Notes: generated by a model from the sequence alone, not told the origin. Shown: positions 17,062 to 28,039, counted from the first letter of the stretch. The stretch: DNA of 64,000 nucleotides from Pseudovibrio japonicus (GCF_014651595.1 NZ_BMXE01000006.1:246347-310346), one strand, 5' to 3'. Made by a program: numbers and translations.

Positions 17062-18230
17062 GGTAATCCCCCATTTATGGAGGAGTTTAGTGGTAGAGTT
17101 GTGCCGCCCGTTTCAGTTTGTCGTCGGGCGTAATACCTCCTATGGCCATGTTTAGCCATTCGTTGTTGTAAGTCTAGGGCCAAATTGTGGTTTGTATCTG
17201 TGCTTATTCTATGGTTTTAAAGCAGCTCTGAACCAGCCATTCCTGCCTGACTGTTCTGTTGTAGCGTTCGACATAGGTATTCTGTGCCGGTTTTCCTGAC
17301 TGGATATGAAGGGTCTTGATGCTTTGTTTGTGTGCCCAAGACATCAATGCTTCACTGACATTCTCTGGGCCATTGTCAATGCGTATCGTCTTTGGTTTAA
17401 CTCGCCATTCAATTAGATGCTTCAAAGCACGCACAACCCGGAGAGCGGTCAAAGAAAAATCAACTTTGATTGCGAAGCCCTACCAGTTGAAATCATAGAG
17501 GATATTAGGTGTTCGGTACCGCCTACCGTCCTCCAGCTGATCAGAAAAAAATCCATTGACCACCCCTGATTGGGGCTCGAAGGAACGGTCGGAATGTCTG
17601 GCTCTGCTCGTTTCAGGCGCTTACGCGGCCTGATCCGCAGACTCAGTTCCAGCAAGCGGTAAATGCGATAGACACGTTTATGGTTCCAACTAAAGCCTTT
17701 AATATTACGAAGGTATAGGAAGCGCAGGTCAAAAACCTAAGTTCTGTGTCTATCGTTAAGCACACCAGCCAATCGGCAATCACCGCATTCTCATCACTCA
17801 AGCGCCGTTCATAACGTAGTAGCACTCACCTACACCAAAGGTACGGCGCGCCAGAGCGATGGAACCGCCTTTTCCTTCGACAGCAAACACAGCCACCTCC
17901 TTACGCTGAGGTGGCCTGTCTTTTTTTGCAAGAGCTTCCTTCAAGAGCTCAGTTTGCAGAGACTGCTCAGCATACATGGTCTTGCTACGGCGCAGCTCGT
18001 CTTCCGCTGACTTCATCTGCAAAATCATCGGCGCATCAAGGCCACGATACAATTACAGCCATTTATAGTAGATCGTTGCGCTCATGCCATGGTCCCGACA
18101 AAGCTGGGCAACCGCAAGACCGCTTTCCCCTTACTTCAAAATCGCAGTGATCGACGCATCGCTAAATCGAGATTTCCTCATAAAATCAGGCCTCAATATT
18201 AGGCAACACTATCTCTACTTGTAAACTCGA
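17062..18230 (-). mobile_element. Decayed IS3 family element (copy 1)
   Basis: The left end beginning GGTAATCCCCCATTTATGG is shared with the fragment at 32255, which fixes this boundary. OrfA starts at 18181 (MRKSRFSDASITAILK, stop, GESGLAVAQLCRDHGMS, then YRGLDAPMILQMKSAEDELRR). OrfB follows as RPPQRKEVAVFAVEGKGGSI, LELSLRIRPRKRLKRAEP, WSMDFF, then IRIDNGPENVSEALMSWAHK and YVERYNRTVRQEWL. A stop falls after FKTIE, with homology continuing to WTYNNEWLNMAIGGLTP. Several stops and frameshifts make it inactive. The right end is not recognisable. Confidence 0.75.
17204..18181 (-). pseudogene. IS3 family OrfA/OrfB transposase pseudogene
   Basis: These are broken transposase frames of the element at 17062-18230. 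The integrase DDE context is partly preserved (IDNGPENVS for the second Asp, AQNTYVERYNRT for the Glu). Frameshifts separate LELSLRI from the N-terminal part, and OrfA has two internal stops. Confidence 0.75.
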
Positions 18231-18233
18231 TCA

Positions 18234-18421
18234 AATCTCGGAAGGAGTACCCAATGTCTCCGCAATGCTCCAATCGAGAGCTTCTTTGTCTCTTAGAAGA
18301 AAGAACTAGTTCAGCACAGGAGGTTCCAGACAAGAGAGCAAACCAAGGCGGCCATTTTCGACTACCTTGAGGTGTTCTACAACTGCCAGCGCAGACACAT
18401 TCGGTTATCAGCTGCGAAACC
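18234..18421 (+). pseudogene. IS3 family OrfB fragment, 3' piece of split element
   Basis: The plus strand encodes SRK, a small shift, NAPIESFFVS, a stop, KKELVQHRRFQTREQTKAA, then IFDYLEVFYNCQRRHIR. This is the C-terminus of an IS3-type OrfB. With the piece at 16660-16891 it forms one interrupted element. Confidence 0.72.
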
Positions 18422-18613
18422 CTGATCGACGTTTAAACAAAGGGCAGCGCAATACGATTAATCAACCTGTCCAGAAATAGAGACGAACTTCAGGTTCTCT
18501 ACTGTCTTGGGTCCCCGACTAATTTAGGGATCGCGACAAGGTTTTGACTAAAGGGCCATCCCAACTGCTGCGAAGAAGTAAGCCTCTGAATTATCTGCAT
18601 TTTATCAATAAAA

Positions 18614-19270
18614 CTATCGGCCTGAGTTTGCTACACCTTCAAAATCCTCGCGCAAATTATAGCGACCTTTTGCCGGGTCGGCATAGGTTACCGTCGCAAA
18701 CAATTGAAGGAGAGTACTCAGCCCTACTTTCTGTTTAATTTCCGGCAGGAGCCTAAATTCGGCCATTCGGCCGACGATTTGTGTCGGTTCGGCAATTTTC
18801 TTAATGACATGATAGCTCGGACGGTCAACATAGTCGTCAAACAGAACGAGCACAGGCCGTGTTATCCGCATCACCACAGTTGCAAAGCATGCAAGGCGGA
18901 AACGCCCGTCAATAAGAACTAAATCTGGGTGTCGAAAAAAGGGTTCGTCCCAGACAGAAACAGGATAGTGATGAAACCTCTGCCAGGAGGTTTCATCAAT
19001 GGGCCTGCCCCATTGGCCCGTCGGCCCAATGTCTACGTGATAGACTATGGCTTGTGACGGAGGATTGGAAACGTCGATCTCCGACTGAAGACCAACGGCC
19101 CATTCTCGATCAGATTCCACGGAGATTGTCAGTTTATCTGGCTGGCTAGCTGCGAGATAGCTCGACCCCCCAGAGCCATATTCGAGAATGGTTCGGGCTC
19201 CTTTATAACGGGTCTCCAGAAATTCTCGTTCTCTCTGGGGAAAGGTAAGTGTCGTGAAGGTACTATGCAA
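18614..19270 (-). CDS. Methyltransferase-like protein of polysaccharide cluster
   Basis: The 218-residue protein has a class I methyltransferase-like start: a glycine-rich nucleotide motif ILEYGSGGSSYLAAS (about residues 28-42), ISVESDREWAVGL as the acidic second strand, and DLVLIDGRFRLACFATV as the motif-III strand. It resembles small methyltransferase-like proteins encoded with glycosyltransferases. No signal peptide is present. The start overlaps the end of the upstream hydrolase-like gene by 8 bp, so they are translationally linked. Whether it methylates a glycan or nothing is unknown. Confidence 0.65.
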   Translation of the reverse strand: MHSTFTTLTFPQREREFLETRYKGARTILEYGSGGSSYLAASQPDKLTISVESDREWAVGLQSEIDVSNPPSQAIVYHVDIGPTGQWGRPIDETSWQRFHHYPVSVWDEPFFRHPDLVLIDGRFRLACFATVVMRITRPVLVLFDDYVDRPSYHVIKKIAEPTQIVGRMAEFRLLPEIKQKVGLSTLLQLFATVTYADPAKGRYNLREDFEGVANSGR

Positions 19271-20117
19271 AATCTGCTCTTACCAGTTTCATTATGGTAT
19301 CAAAGACACTTTGGCTTTCAGCAGCATTATGCCCCTCAGGATTGGAGAATAGCAGCCGGTGCACTGGCCCATTGTAGGGGGCATGCTCATGACTAACGCC
19401 CATCGCCTCGCATAATGGTTTGTAATGCTCTTCATAATGATGCGTATCCTGCACGTTCTGTGCTAGTAGAATCTGCCTGTCGCCAAGAGCATCCAAATTT
19501 TCGATGATACTCAGGCGTTTGGGGTAAGCAGCAAGCGCCTCTGCCCGCCCCGTATGTCCATAACAGATACGCAAGTATTTTTCGACGCTACCCTTATGAT
19601 AGGAGGTAACGCAGGTTTGTGGGTTAATCGCAATTGCTTTAGAATTAGGGATGGTGGTTATAAAGCGTAGCGCGGCAAATCCGCCTCCGCTTGAGCCATA
19701 GGAATAGATATTATCCTGCGCAACTCCCAGAGATTCTGCAATACCAGACGCCATCCGGCCAATAATGGGCATAGGATCGTAATCCTTTGTCCCGGAATAC
19801 CATGCGAGGCCCAACGTATCTTCGAGGTACAAGCTTGGATCTGAGATATACAGGCAATTCCCAGGAAATGAGGGGGCCCAAGTCCAGCGATTAAAAACGG
19901 GGAGGGTATACTTGCTTCGAATGGCATCCCCACAGAACAGTACGAACAGACGCTTTTCTTCAGATGGATACCACAGGCAATCGTAGCGAAATCCCTCATC
20001 CGAAAAGTGGTAAAGCGTGGCCTTATCCGCTGGACCGTCTTCTGCTCGCCACTCTGCTTTTGGAATTTCCGACAGAGTGCTGCCTGAAACTTTACCTGCA
20101 TATTTAGGAATACTCAA
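19263..20117 (-). CDS. Alpha/beta hydrolase-like protein of polysaccharide cluster
   Basis: The 284-residue protein has an alpha/beta hydrolase nucleophile elbow, IYSYGSSGGGFAALRF (about residue 140), and a C-terminal histidine in GPVHRLLFSNPEGHN. The N-terminal sheet includes LFVLFCGDAIRSKY. Similar proteins sit in capsule and glycosyltransferase clusters, where acyl transfer or deacylation of glycan is a possible role. It overlaps the upstream glycosyltransferase by 4 bp and the downstream methyltransferase-like gene by 8 bp, so the genes form one translational unit. No signal peptide is visible, so it is probably cytosolic. Confidence 0.7.
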   Translation of the reverse strand: MSIPKYAGKVSGSTLSEIPKAEWRAEDGPADKATLYHFSDEGFRYDCLWYPSEEKRLFVLFCGDAIRSKYTLPVFNRWTWAPSFPGNCLYISDPSLYLEDTLGLAWYSGTKDYDPMPIIGRMASGIAESLGVAQDNIYSYGSSGGGFAALRFITTIPNSKAIAINPQTCVTSYHKGSVEKYLRICYGHTGRAEALAAYPKRLSIIENLDALGDRQILLAQNVQDTHHYEEHYKPLCEAMGVSHEHAPYNGPVHRLLFSNPEGHNAAESQSVFDTIMKLVRADFA

Positions 20118-22825
20118 ATCTCAACTCCTAGTTTCTTCAATCGCGCAAGATGGGTTTCATAGCTAAATTTCTTTTCTACATATTGCAATGCTTTTTCTAC
20201 TTGTTTGTCATAGGCTTCCGGGTTTTTGTGCAACTTCCTTGCGAGATCCACTGCTTCATCGGGAGCCGAGTACAGTGCCGCATCTTCGAACAGGGCGCTG
20301 TATTCCCTAGGCAAGATCACCGGTACACCCACGGCCATGGCCTCAATGATATTACGCCCAAAAGATTCAACCCCATCGGGGTGTGGGTAGTAGATAAATA
20401 CATCAATCTTGGCTAAAAAGTCTTTCGGCTCCATGCTACCAAAGGAATGCACGGTCCAATTAGTCGGAAGCTCTCCAATCATCGCCCTCGGGGCATTCCC
20501 ACCACCAAGAACATGAACTTCGACATCATCGGTGTCGGGATAGGCAGCTAGAAGATCCGTTCTTGTGGCTGGCCACTTCACAAAATCATCGTGCGAATGC
20601 CGCCCGATGCGCAGTGTATCATTTGGACTGCGTTTTCGTGGTCCGCGGTACCAGCCCTTGATGTCAATAATATTGCTCCAATCCTCATCCGAGAAATTGA
20701 TATGTCTCAGATCGCTGGCGTGGTGCTCATGCAGCGTATCCCTTATCAATGGGCCAATAGGATGCCAAGTGGCGTCTTTGCCAAAATAACGGCGAATATT
20801 CTCAGCGCACTCTTTAACGTGATAGCGCAGAACACCCTCAGACGAATAATCGCTCATCGGAGGCTGATTTACGATAACTTTGATCTCCTTGGCATCGATT
20901 GTAGGAACGTATCTCTGGAAATGGTGTAGTATCAGTGGGTCGCGCAGGATCAATAAATCACAGCTCACCTTCTCTCCGAAGGTTAGTATGCGGGTGCCGG
21001 TATCAAAGATTTGTTGTCGGGCATTGTCTTTCATCTGTGACGGGCTCTCTGTCGAAAACCCCAAATCGTAGCGGCGTAACTCGAATACTGCTGAGGGTAT
21101 ACCGAATTTATGTGCAACTTGAAGCTCTTCGATCGAGGATTGCACGCTACCTCCTGGCATCCGGAACTCTGATCCAGTGATTACAGGGATATGACTGGCC
21201 TTTGCATTTATCCGTTTACGATCGGGCCGCATGATAACAGGAGCTGGGAACGGTCTGACAGAAATGTCATTAGTGAATTGAACGTTGGCTCTGTTGTTTC
21301 GGTTGAAATTTTGAGCGTCCAGATATTCCTTTCGGGCCCCGAACATAAAACCGTTCACGCCCATCACCTCGTCGGCGACGATGGAAGTATCAGAGTGGCG
21401 CTGGAAAGAGTAAGGACCAGTATTGAGGAAGGGAACCGCTTCTTTTCCGAACACTTTGCGCATCCGGCGGATTAACTCGTTATCAGCAGAGAAGCGAACG
21501 GTGTCCCAGTAGCCAAGATGCTCCCGCATAGGTTCGCGGCGGAACATAAAGGATGACGTGTTGGTGATGATAAACTGGCCGCTGCCCGTCCAGCGCGTAA
21601 AGGTAAGATCACTAAGTGCGCGAGCCTGCTGACTTGTACAGCCCACAATCTCGGAATTTCTTGCCAGATAACGAGCCTGTACCTCGATTTTTTTCGGATG
21701 TGACCAGTCGTCAGCATCATGGATAGTGATATATTCCCCAGTAGCTTGATCCAGCGCGTGGTTACGTGCAACATAGGCGCCGCCGTTCACTTCCATACGC
21801 AATAACTTAATACGCGGGTCCCCGGCTCCAAATTTTTCGACCACGTTGCAGGTTTCGCCGCCATCGGGGCTGCAGTCGTCAATTACCAGAACTTCGAGGT
21901 TTTTCCAGGTCTGCTCCTGAAGCGAGCGAAGAGCGGTTGGTAATGTATCGGCAGCATTATACGCAGCAAGCAGGACAGTTACTCTTGGCCCATCGGTAAC
22001 TTCCAATAGTTCCTCAGCCGAGGTCAACCTGTCGTAGGGAGAAAGAGAAACGTCATCCGTCATCTTAATAGGCGAAATATCAAAGACACCCAAAACTTCG
22101 TTGATCCAGAGGCAGCGGTCCGAAGCAGCTTCTGCATGATTGGCCCAAGCCAACAATAAGTCAGGGCTCAGTTCCCCGCTTAAGCAAGCCTGTTCATAGG
22201 ACGCTTCCATCGCGCTACGATCACCGAGGAAATATTGGCATAGCACCTCAGAAGTGGCCAACTTTTGCCGAAAGCTCAGGTCTGGGGCTTCTTCTCGAGA
22301 ACGCTCCAAATACCTTAGCGCTACTTTATAACCCTCGTCTGTGTTGCTGCGCATATTCCATAGCGCCAACTCTCTAGCAGCAGAAGCTCGCACGTGGGGC
22401 AGAGGGCTCTTATCCAACATGTCTTCGAGGTCTAACGGGGCTTGTTCAGTAAAGCCGAAGCTTAACAGATTAGTGCGCAACGTCTTTAGGCGCAGTTTTT
22501 CTTTTGCTTCCTCTCTGCTTTTGTATGGAGAACGTCGTTTGTAACCTTTCTTTTCGCCATGTAGTGCGAAGTGAACAAGCGGGTTCATCTCAGCTTCTGC
22601 AACATCCGGATAGGTCTCCAAATAAAAATTGGTTTGGAAGCCTTTTCCTGGATTGCGTCCCATGGCGGCACCGTATTTTAAATAGTGCTCCGCAGGATCA
22701 ATATTTGCTTTAGCTACGTCGGGATAGGTTTGACGATACCAATTACTATGCACTTGCTTTGTTTGTCTGATAATCTTCTTTTGCTTCTCAAGAGGTTCGT
22801 GCATTTTTGTACAATCTATCTTCAA
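20114..22825 (-). CDS. Large two-domain glycosyltransferase (GT2 plus GT4-like)
   Basis: The 903-residue protein combines two glycosyltransferase modules. The N-terminus (about residues 25-80) has two tandem segments with the pattern YR/LETYPDVA, as found in large capsule glycosyltransferases. A GT-A family 2 domain follows (about 280-480), with VTVLLAAYNAADTLPTALRSL, VLVIDDCSPDGG and the DxD-like TIHDADDWSHP. The C-terminal third is GT-B-like, ending ESFGRNIIEAMAVGVPVILP with the E(x7)E pattern of family 4. Such enzymes can add two sugars to a growing chain. The gene overlaps the next gene by 4 bp and follows the coiled-coil protein by 98 bp. Confidence 0.82.
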   Translation of the reverse strand: MKIDCTKMHEPLEKQKKIIRQTKQVHSNWYRQTYPDVAKANIDPAEHYLKYGAAMGRNPGKGFQTNFYLETYPDVAEAEMNPLVHFALHGEKKGYKRRSPYKSREEAKEKLRLKTLRTNLLSFGFTEQAPLDLEDMLDKSPLPHVRASAARELALWNMRSNTDEGYKVALRYLERSREEAPDLSFRQKLATSEVLCQYFLGDRSAMEASYEQACLSGELSPDLLLAWANHAEAASDRCLWINEVLGVFDISPIKMTDDVSLSPYDRLTSAEELLEVTDGPRVTVLLAAYNAADTLPTALRSLQEQTWKNLEVLVIDDCSPDGGETCNVVEKFGAGDPRIKLLRMEVNGGAYVARNHALDQATGEYITIHDADDWSHPKKIEVQARYLARNSEIVGCTSQQARALSDLTFTRWTGSGQFIITNTSSFMFRREPMREHLGYWDTVRFSADNELIRRMRKVFGKEAVPFLNTGPYSFQRHSDTSIVADEVMGVNGFMFGARKEYLDAQNFNRNNRANVQFTNDISVRPFPAPVIMRPDRKRINAKASHIPVITGSEFRMPGGSVQSSIEELQVAHKFGIPSAVFELRRYDLGFSTESPSQMKDNARQQIFDTGTRILTFGEKVSCDLLILRDPLILHHFQRYVPTIDAKEIKVIVNQPPMSDYSSEGVLRYHVKECAENIRRYFGKDATWHPIGPLIRDTLHEHHASDLRHINFSDEDWSNIIDIKGWYRGPRKRSPNDTLRIGRHSHDDFVKWPATRTDLLAAYPDTDDVEVHVLGGGNAPRAMIGELPTNWTVHSFGSMEPKDFLAKIDVFIYYPHPDGVESFGRNIIEAMAVGVPVILPREYSALFEDAALYSAPDEAVDLARKLHKNPEAYDKQVEKALQYVEKKFSYETHLARLKKLGVEI

Positions 22826-22923
22826 TTTTTAATAAATACGGAAAAACTGATCGCATATCTCCCGTTTAGACCTGAGATATAGCTCAGCGCTCCGTCACTT
22901 GATAAAGCCTAGCGGCCTCTTGC

Positions 22924-25359
22924 CTAACCAGCTTTATGAACGGGCCCCAGGAGCGAGAGCTTTTCCCAAAATCTAGGTCGCCCACTGGTCAGCGATCGGC
23001 GCGAAGAATACCCACTCGATTGTACACCACAAACCAAATTCAAATGGCTTTCTCTGTCGCTTATGAAGTGGGCGGCAAGTCTTTTTAATATCAGCTCAAG
23101 GCCTTCATAATGGAGCTTAACTTCGAAATTACCGCTCTGGGAGATGTTGGAAATCAGACGCTTGTTCAAATCATCGAAGTCGAAATTATGTTGCGGCTCA
23201 ATATCTAACATATCTTTGTACTTATAAGGCGTACGTCCAAGCAGATTGGCGATCATGGCTGCTTCATAGACATTGTCATCACTCCAACCTGATCCGCTTA
23301 CCAATAACTTATTTTCAGCATTTTTCGCTGCAGCTTTAACAGCATAGAAAAAGGGTGTACCTTCTAGCGGGGAGAGCCACGAATCTGGCTGTTTCGATAG
23401 GATAACGATTTTTTCCTTATCGGTATGCTGCAGTTTTTCTAAATCAATAGCCATGCTCGGATTTAAAAGAAAAGGCGCATGAGCGGTTGGTTCTGCTCCA
23501 AAGGAGTTGGACAGCACAAGATTGTTTTTATAAATCTTGTGAAGCTCGTCTGCTATCATGGCGCTATAGTGTAATTCGTTCTCATTCCCTTCCAAAATGA
23601 CGCACTTAGACGCGGGCGGGTTCGTCAAATCATCGCATATGGTAACGTAATTCAATTTTATCAAATGTTGTCCAGCCCAGGTTTTCTTAGCCCAATCCGG
23701 GTTGGTAAAAAAAACCGCTGGGGAGAGGCCAAACACAGGCAAACCGGTGATGAAACGATGAGCCTGCACAAGATGTCGCGATGACATTTCTCCCTTAATA
23801 ACAAATAGATAGTCGCATACGTCACTATTCTTTTTCGGAGGAATTAAGGAGATCGAATCTACCTTTGCGGCGGCTCCGCTAGTCGTGGTTTGCTCTAGCC
23901 GATCCGTCAGCAACGCTAGCTCGTCGAAGCGCGTTGCCAAATCTTCAGTGAGCTGATCTCGTTCTGTCTGCAAGGCTTCCTTTTCTGCCGCCAGCTCGGA
24001 AATACGTCGATCGCGTTTAGTAATGCGTACGATAGTCTTTTCGTTGAAGGATGCCGCCTCAGCTTCGATAGCAGCACGAGTTGAACGCTCAAGCTCCAGA
24101 TCAAGTCTTAGTTGTTCACGTTCTATCGTAGTTTGCTCTAGCCGATCCGTCAGCAACGCTAGCTCCTTGAAGCGCGTTGCCAAATCTTCAGTAAGCTGAC
24201 TTCTTTCTGCCTGCAAAGCTTCGTTTTGTGTAACTAGGTCGGATATACGTTTATCTTGATTAGTAAGTATCTCTTCTAGCGCGTCGGCCGGATTCTCCAT
24301 AGCCTCATCCACCCCCTTTTTTGTGTCTGATAACACAGCAAAATCTTCTTGTCTTGCGCTAAGTAGATCGCGTATCTCAGTGTTTTCTTTTTTGATATTG
24401 CAACTATCAAAGGCCTCTGCCTGAAGCTTAGCAACCTGCATGTGCCGCCTATCGTAGGCCTCATTGAGTTGATTGAACTTTTCTTGCATTACCTTATGGT
24501 CCCGCTGGACTTCTGCAAGCTGTTTGGCGATTAAGCTGAGGTTTTGCTCGGCCTCTTTGACGCGTTTTGTCTCTTGCACCAACAAAAGTTCGTACGTGTT
24601 ATGCGTGCCCAGTTGGCTAAGAGCGCGATCAATAGAACGCAAAGTTGGCAAATGATTGGTGGCGTTCAGTAGGTGGTCGAGTGGCTCCCCGAGATTTAAC
24701 CCGGCAGCAATAATCGCCGCCCCCCCGCCGGACTCAAAACGCAGTGTGCGTTGATCTTTGGATAGATCGTCAATCAGTGTGTTTTCATTATCGCCCAGTA
24801 AAAAAATAACCCCTCGGTCTGATAAGCGAGGCAACCAGTGGGTTACCAAAGTATCAACGAGAGAACTGCTCAGCTTTTGATCTACAATAAGAAGATCAAC
24901 CTCGTTTTCCCTAAATTCTTCGGATGCCAATTCTACTGGAGCGCACATTAATTGAGAAAATTCTTGGTACTGCTTCTTGTTGTACTTGAGCAACACTTCG
25001 GCGATTCTCACGCCCTTACCAGTTTTGTCTACTTGCGTACCAATACCAACGCAAGTCGAGTTGAGACCTAAGCGCTCGATTGCTTGGCACATAGCAAAAT
25101 GCGCTACACCATTCTGCATGCCGAGTGTTACGCCCAAGTCCGGACGTATGGCATTGATTAACCAAAACAGAAAAGGAATGTGTTCTAAACATTGTGAGGA
25201 TTTGAGAAATTTAGGGCGCAAAAAAAGAACATTACTGGTTAATGAAAGAATACTATTAGAAAATGCCGAAGACGGGTTACCTTTTTTGTTGAGCGAAATA
25301 TTATTGGTCACATTTTGTCCATTCAATTTAAGAAATTGAGAAGCAATTATTTGAACCAC
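22924..25359 (-). CDS. Methyltransferase-like, coiled-coil and unknown C-terminal fusion protein
   Basis: The 811-residue protein has three parts. Residues about 65-250 resemble the class I methyltransferase-like domain common in glycosyltransferase clusters (LGVTLGMQNGVAHFAMCQAIERLGL, VDLLIVDQKLSSSLVDTL, LPRLSDRGVIFLLGD). Residues about 265-490 form a long heptad-rich coiled coil with an internal 81-residue duplication (QLTEDLATRFxELALLTDRL appears twice). The C-terminal 300 residues contain Rossmann-like strands but are not recognised. Coiled-coil tails in such proteins may set chain length or hold an assembly complex together, which is inference only. It is the first gene of the minus-strand operon facing the divergent glf operon. 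Confidence 0.65.
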   Translation of the reverse strand: MVQIIASQFLKLNGQNVTNNISLNKKGNPSSAFSNSILSLTSNVLFLRPKFLKSSQCLEHIPFLFWLINAIRPDLGVTLGMQNGVAHFAMCQAIERLGLNSTCVGIGTQVDKTGKGVRIAEVLLKYNKKQYQEFSQLMCAPVELASEEFRENEVDLLIVDQKLSSSLVDTLVTHWLPRLSDRGVIFLLGDNENTLIDDLSKDQRTLRFESGGGAAIIAAGLNLGEPLDHLLNATNHLPTLRSIDRALSQLGTHNTYELLLVQETKRVKEAEQNLSLIAKQLAEVQRDHKVMQEKFNQLNEAYDRRHMQVAKLQAEAFDSCNIKKENTEIRDLLSARQEDFAVLSDTKKGVDEAMENPADALEEILTNQDKRISDLVTQNEALQAERSQLTEDLATRFKELALLTDRLEQTTIEREQLRLDLELERSTRAAIEAEAASFNEKTIVRITKRDRRISELAAEKEALQTERDQLTEDLATRFDELALLTDRLEQTTTSGAAAKVDSISLIPPKKNSDVCDYLFVIKGEMSSRHLVQAHRFITGLPVFGLSPAVFFTNPDWAKKTWAGQHLIKLNYVTICDDLTNPPASKCVILEGNENELHYSAMIADELHKIYKNNLVLSNSFGAEPTAHAPFLLNPSMAIDLEKLQHTDKEKIVILSKQPDSWLSPLEGTPFFYAVKAAAKNAENKLLVSGSGWSDDNVYEAAMIANLLGRTPYKYKDMLDIEPQHNFDFDDLNKRLISNISQSGNFEVKLHYEGLELILKRLAAHFISDRESHLNLVCGVQSSGYSSRRSLTSGRPRFWEKLSLLGPVHKAG
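23888..24270. repeat. Internal direct duplication in coiled-coil region
   Basis: Two blocks beginning TTTGCTCTAGCCGATCCGTC start at 23889 and 24132, offset 243 bp (81 codons). They are nearly identical for about 60 bp and then diverge slowly. The duplication lengthens the coiled coil in frame. Confidence 0.75.
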
Positions 25360-25501
25360 CAGTGCTTGCTGGAAGCCTTTTGGAAAACGATTTGGCCGAA
25401 TCTGCAGTCTTTGCCCAACTGTTTCTTCTTAGGTTTACCCGCCAATTTATATGCCTCATTGGGCTACCCGATTGCAAGGGTCTGACGAAATCTTATGCAA
25501 A

Positions 25502-25830
25502 GTTCTGTCACAAAGCTTGGCTTTCATGCAAAGCACCTGGCGCTCGAACAGTTTCATCCCGCGAGCGCCTGGAACTGACGATAGGCTGGAACGCCTTACT
25601 GGCCCAGTTAGTCTGTTCTGATCATGCATGCGATTTCAATTCCATCGAATCTTACTTCAGCTGAACGAAAGACTTTAAATTCCGTCGTTGGTCTGGGCAG
25701 CCACTTATTGAACCGATAGTCCTGCTCAATGATATTATTGAAATATTTCAACTGTAGCATATCGATAAATGACAACCAGTCACCAATGAGGAGTAAACTT
25801 TGCGGCAGCATCCTCAATCAATTGAAGTGG
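25502..25830 (-). mobile_element. IS6 family remnant (copy 3)
   Basis: The minus strand encodes the C-terminus of an IS6 transposase: QLKYFNNIIEQDYRFNKW, then FKVFRSAEVRFDGIEIACMIR. The GTTCTGTCACAAAG stretch at 25502-25515 resembles the terminal repeat. The catalytic N-terminal part is missing. The remnant sits in the divergent gap between the two polysaccharide operons. Confidence 0.7.
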
Positions 25831-25892
25831 GATTACCCAACTCTTAGGAAACTGTAAGACCGCTAAATTTCATGTATATTTTCACTCGATAG

Positions 25893-27053
<1,161 letters not shown>

Positions 27054-27061
27054 AATAGAAA

Positions 27062-28039
27062 ATGCTATCAATTGTAATTCCCGTTCATAATGCAGAGTAT
27101 CACCTTAGAGAGACGGTTGAGGGCATTTTTCGGAACATTTCCTATGAAAAAGAAGTAATTCTTGTTGATGACGCATCAATCGACGCAACCCGATCTGTGA
27201 TGGCAGACCTTTCAAAGCAGTTCAAAGGTATTCGTTGCTTCTTTCACTCCGAAAATAAAGGCGCAGGCGCTGCGCGCAACACGGGTCTTTGTGAGGTTCG
27301 GGGTGAATTTGTTCTGTTTTTCGATTCAGACGATTTGATCATTGAAGGCGCGGTTGATCGTACTCTTGACATTTTAGAAACCTCAGATGCAGATTTCGCG
27401 TTCACACCCTACAGATACTCCAAGGGAAGGTCCGGCGTAGCAGGTGGAATGCATACACGGGACGGTCAGTTGTGGGCTAGCGTTATGCAAGGGCAGTCAA
27501 AGAAAGAGATCGATCTTGATACCGGCGCTTGCTTGCTGACGTTCACCAATTATCCATGGAACAAAATCCTTCGCACAAATTATGCTCGGGAAATCGGCCT
27601 TTACTTTAGCGAAACGCCAGTAAACAACGACATACATGCACATTGGCAATGCCTCTTGGGGGCAAAAAATATACTGATGGTCGATGAGGCATTTTGCCTT
27701 CACATAGTGCCTGAAGACGGAAACAACATCACCAACATGCATGACCGGCGCCGGTTGGCAGTCTTTCAGGCTCTTGATGATACTGAAACGTTGTTTAACA
27801 AGAATCCGGAGCTGCGGAGGAAGTATTATTACCACTTCGCTGAGTTCAAAGTCATGCTTATGAAGTGGGCAAGAGACCGGATTGAGGCCAGACACAAAGC
27901 ACAATTTAACGAAAGTGTATATGCCTCTTTCGGGGCAACAAGTTTTGCTGACTACCTTAACATCAAGTCACAGAAGCCGAAGATCGCGTCTGAGGTGAGC
28001 AAGCTCATTCTTCGCCAACACCCTTCATTTTCTGCTTAA
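27062..28039 (+). CDS. Family 2 glycosyltransferase
   Basis: This GT-A fold glycosyltransferase of 325 residues starts MLSIVIPVHNAEYHLRETVEGI. The nucleotide-binding strand is VILVDDASIDATRS and the metal-binding site is VLFFDSDDLIIEGAVDRTL (about residue 90). The N-terminal domain ends near residue 230, and a helical C-terminal part follows with no membrane segment. It starts 8 bp after glf, so a galactofuranosyl or related transfer is plausible but not shown. The sequence is slightly richer in A and T than glf. Confidence 0.9.
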   Translation: MLSIVIPVHNAEYHLRETVEGIFRNISYEKEVILVDDASIDATRSVMADLSKQFKGIRCFFHSENKGAGAARNTGLCEVRGEFVLFFDSDDLIIEGAVDRTLDILETSDADFAFTPYRYSKGRSGVAGGMHTRDGQLWASVMQGQSKKEIDLDTGACLLTFTNYPWNKILRTNYAREIGLYFSETPVNNDIHAHWQCLLGAKNILMVDEAFCLHIVPEDGNNITNMHDRRRLAVFQALDDTETLFNKNPELRRKYYYHFAEFKVMLMKWARDRIEARHKAQFNESVYASFGATSFADYLNIKSQKPKIASEVSKLILRQHPSFSA

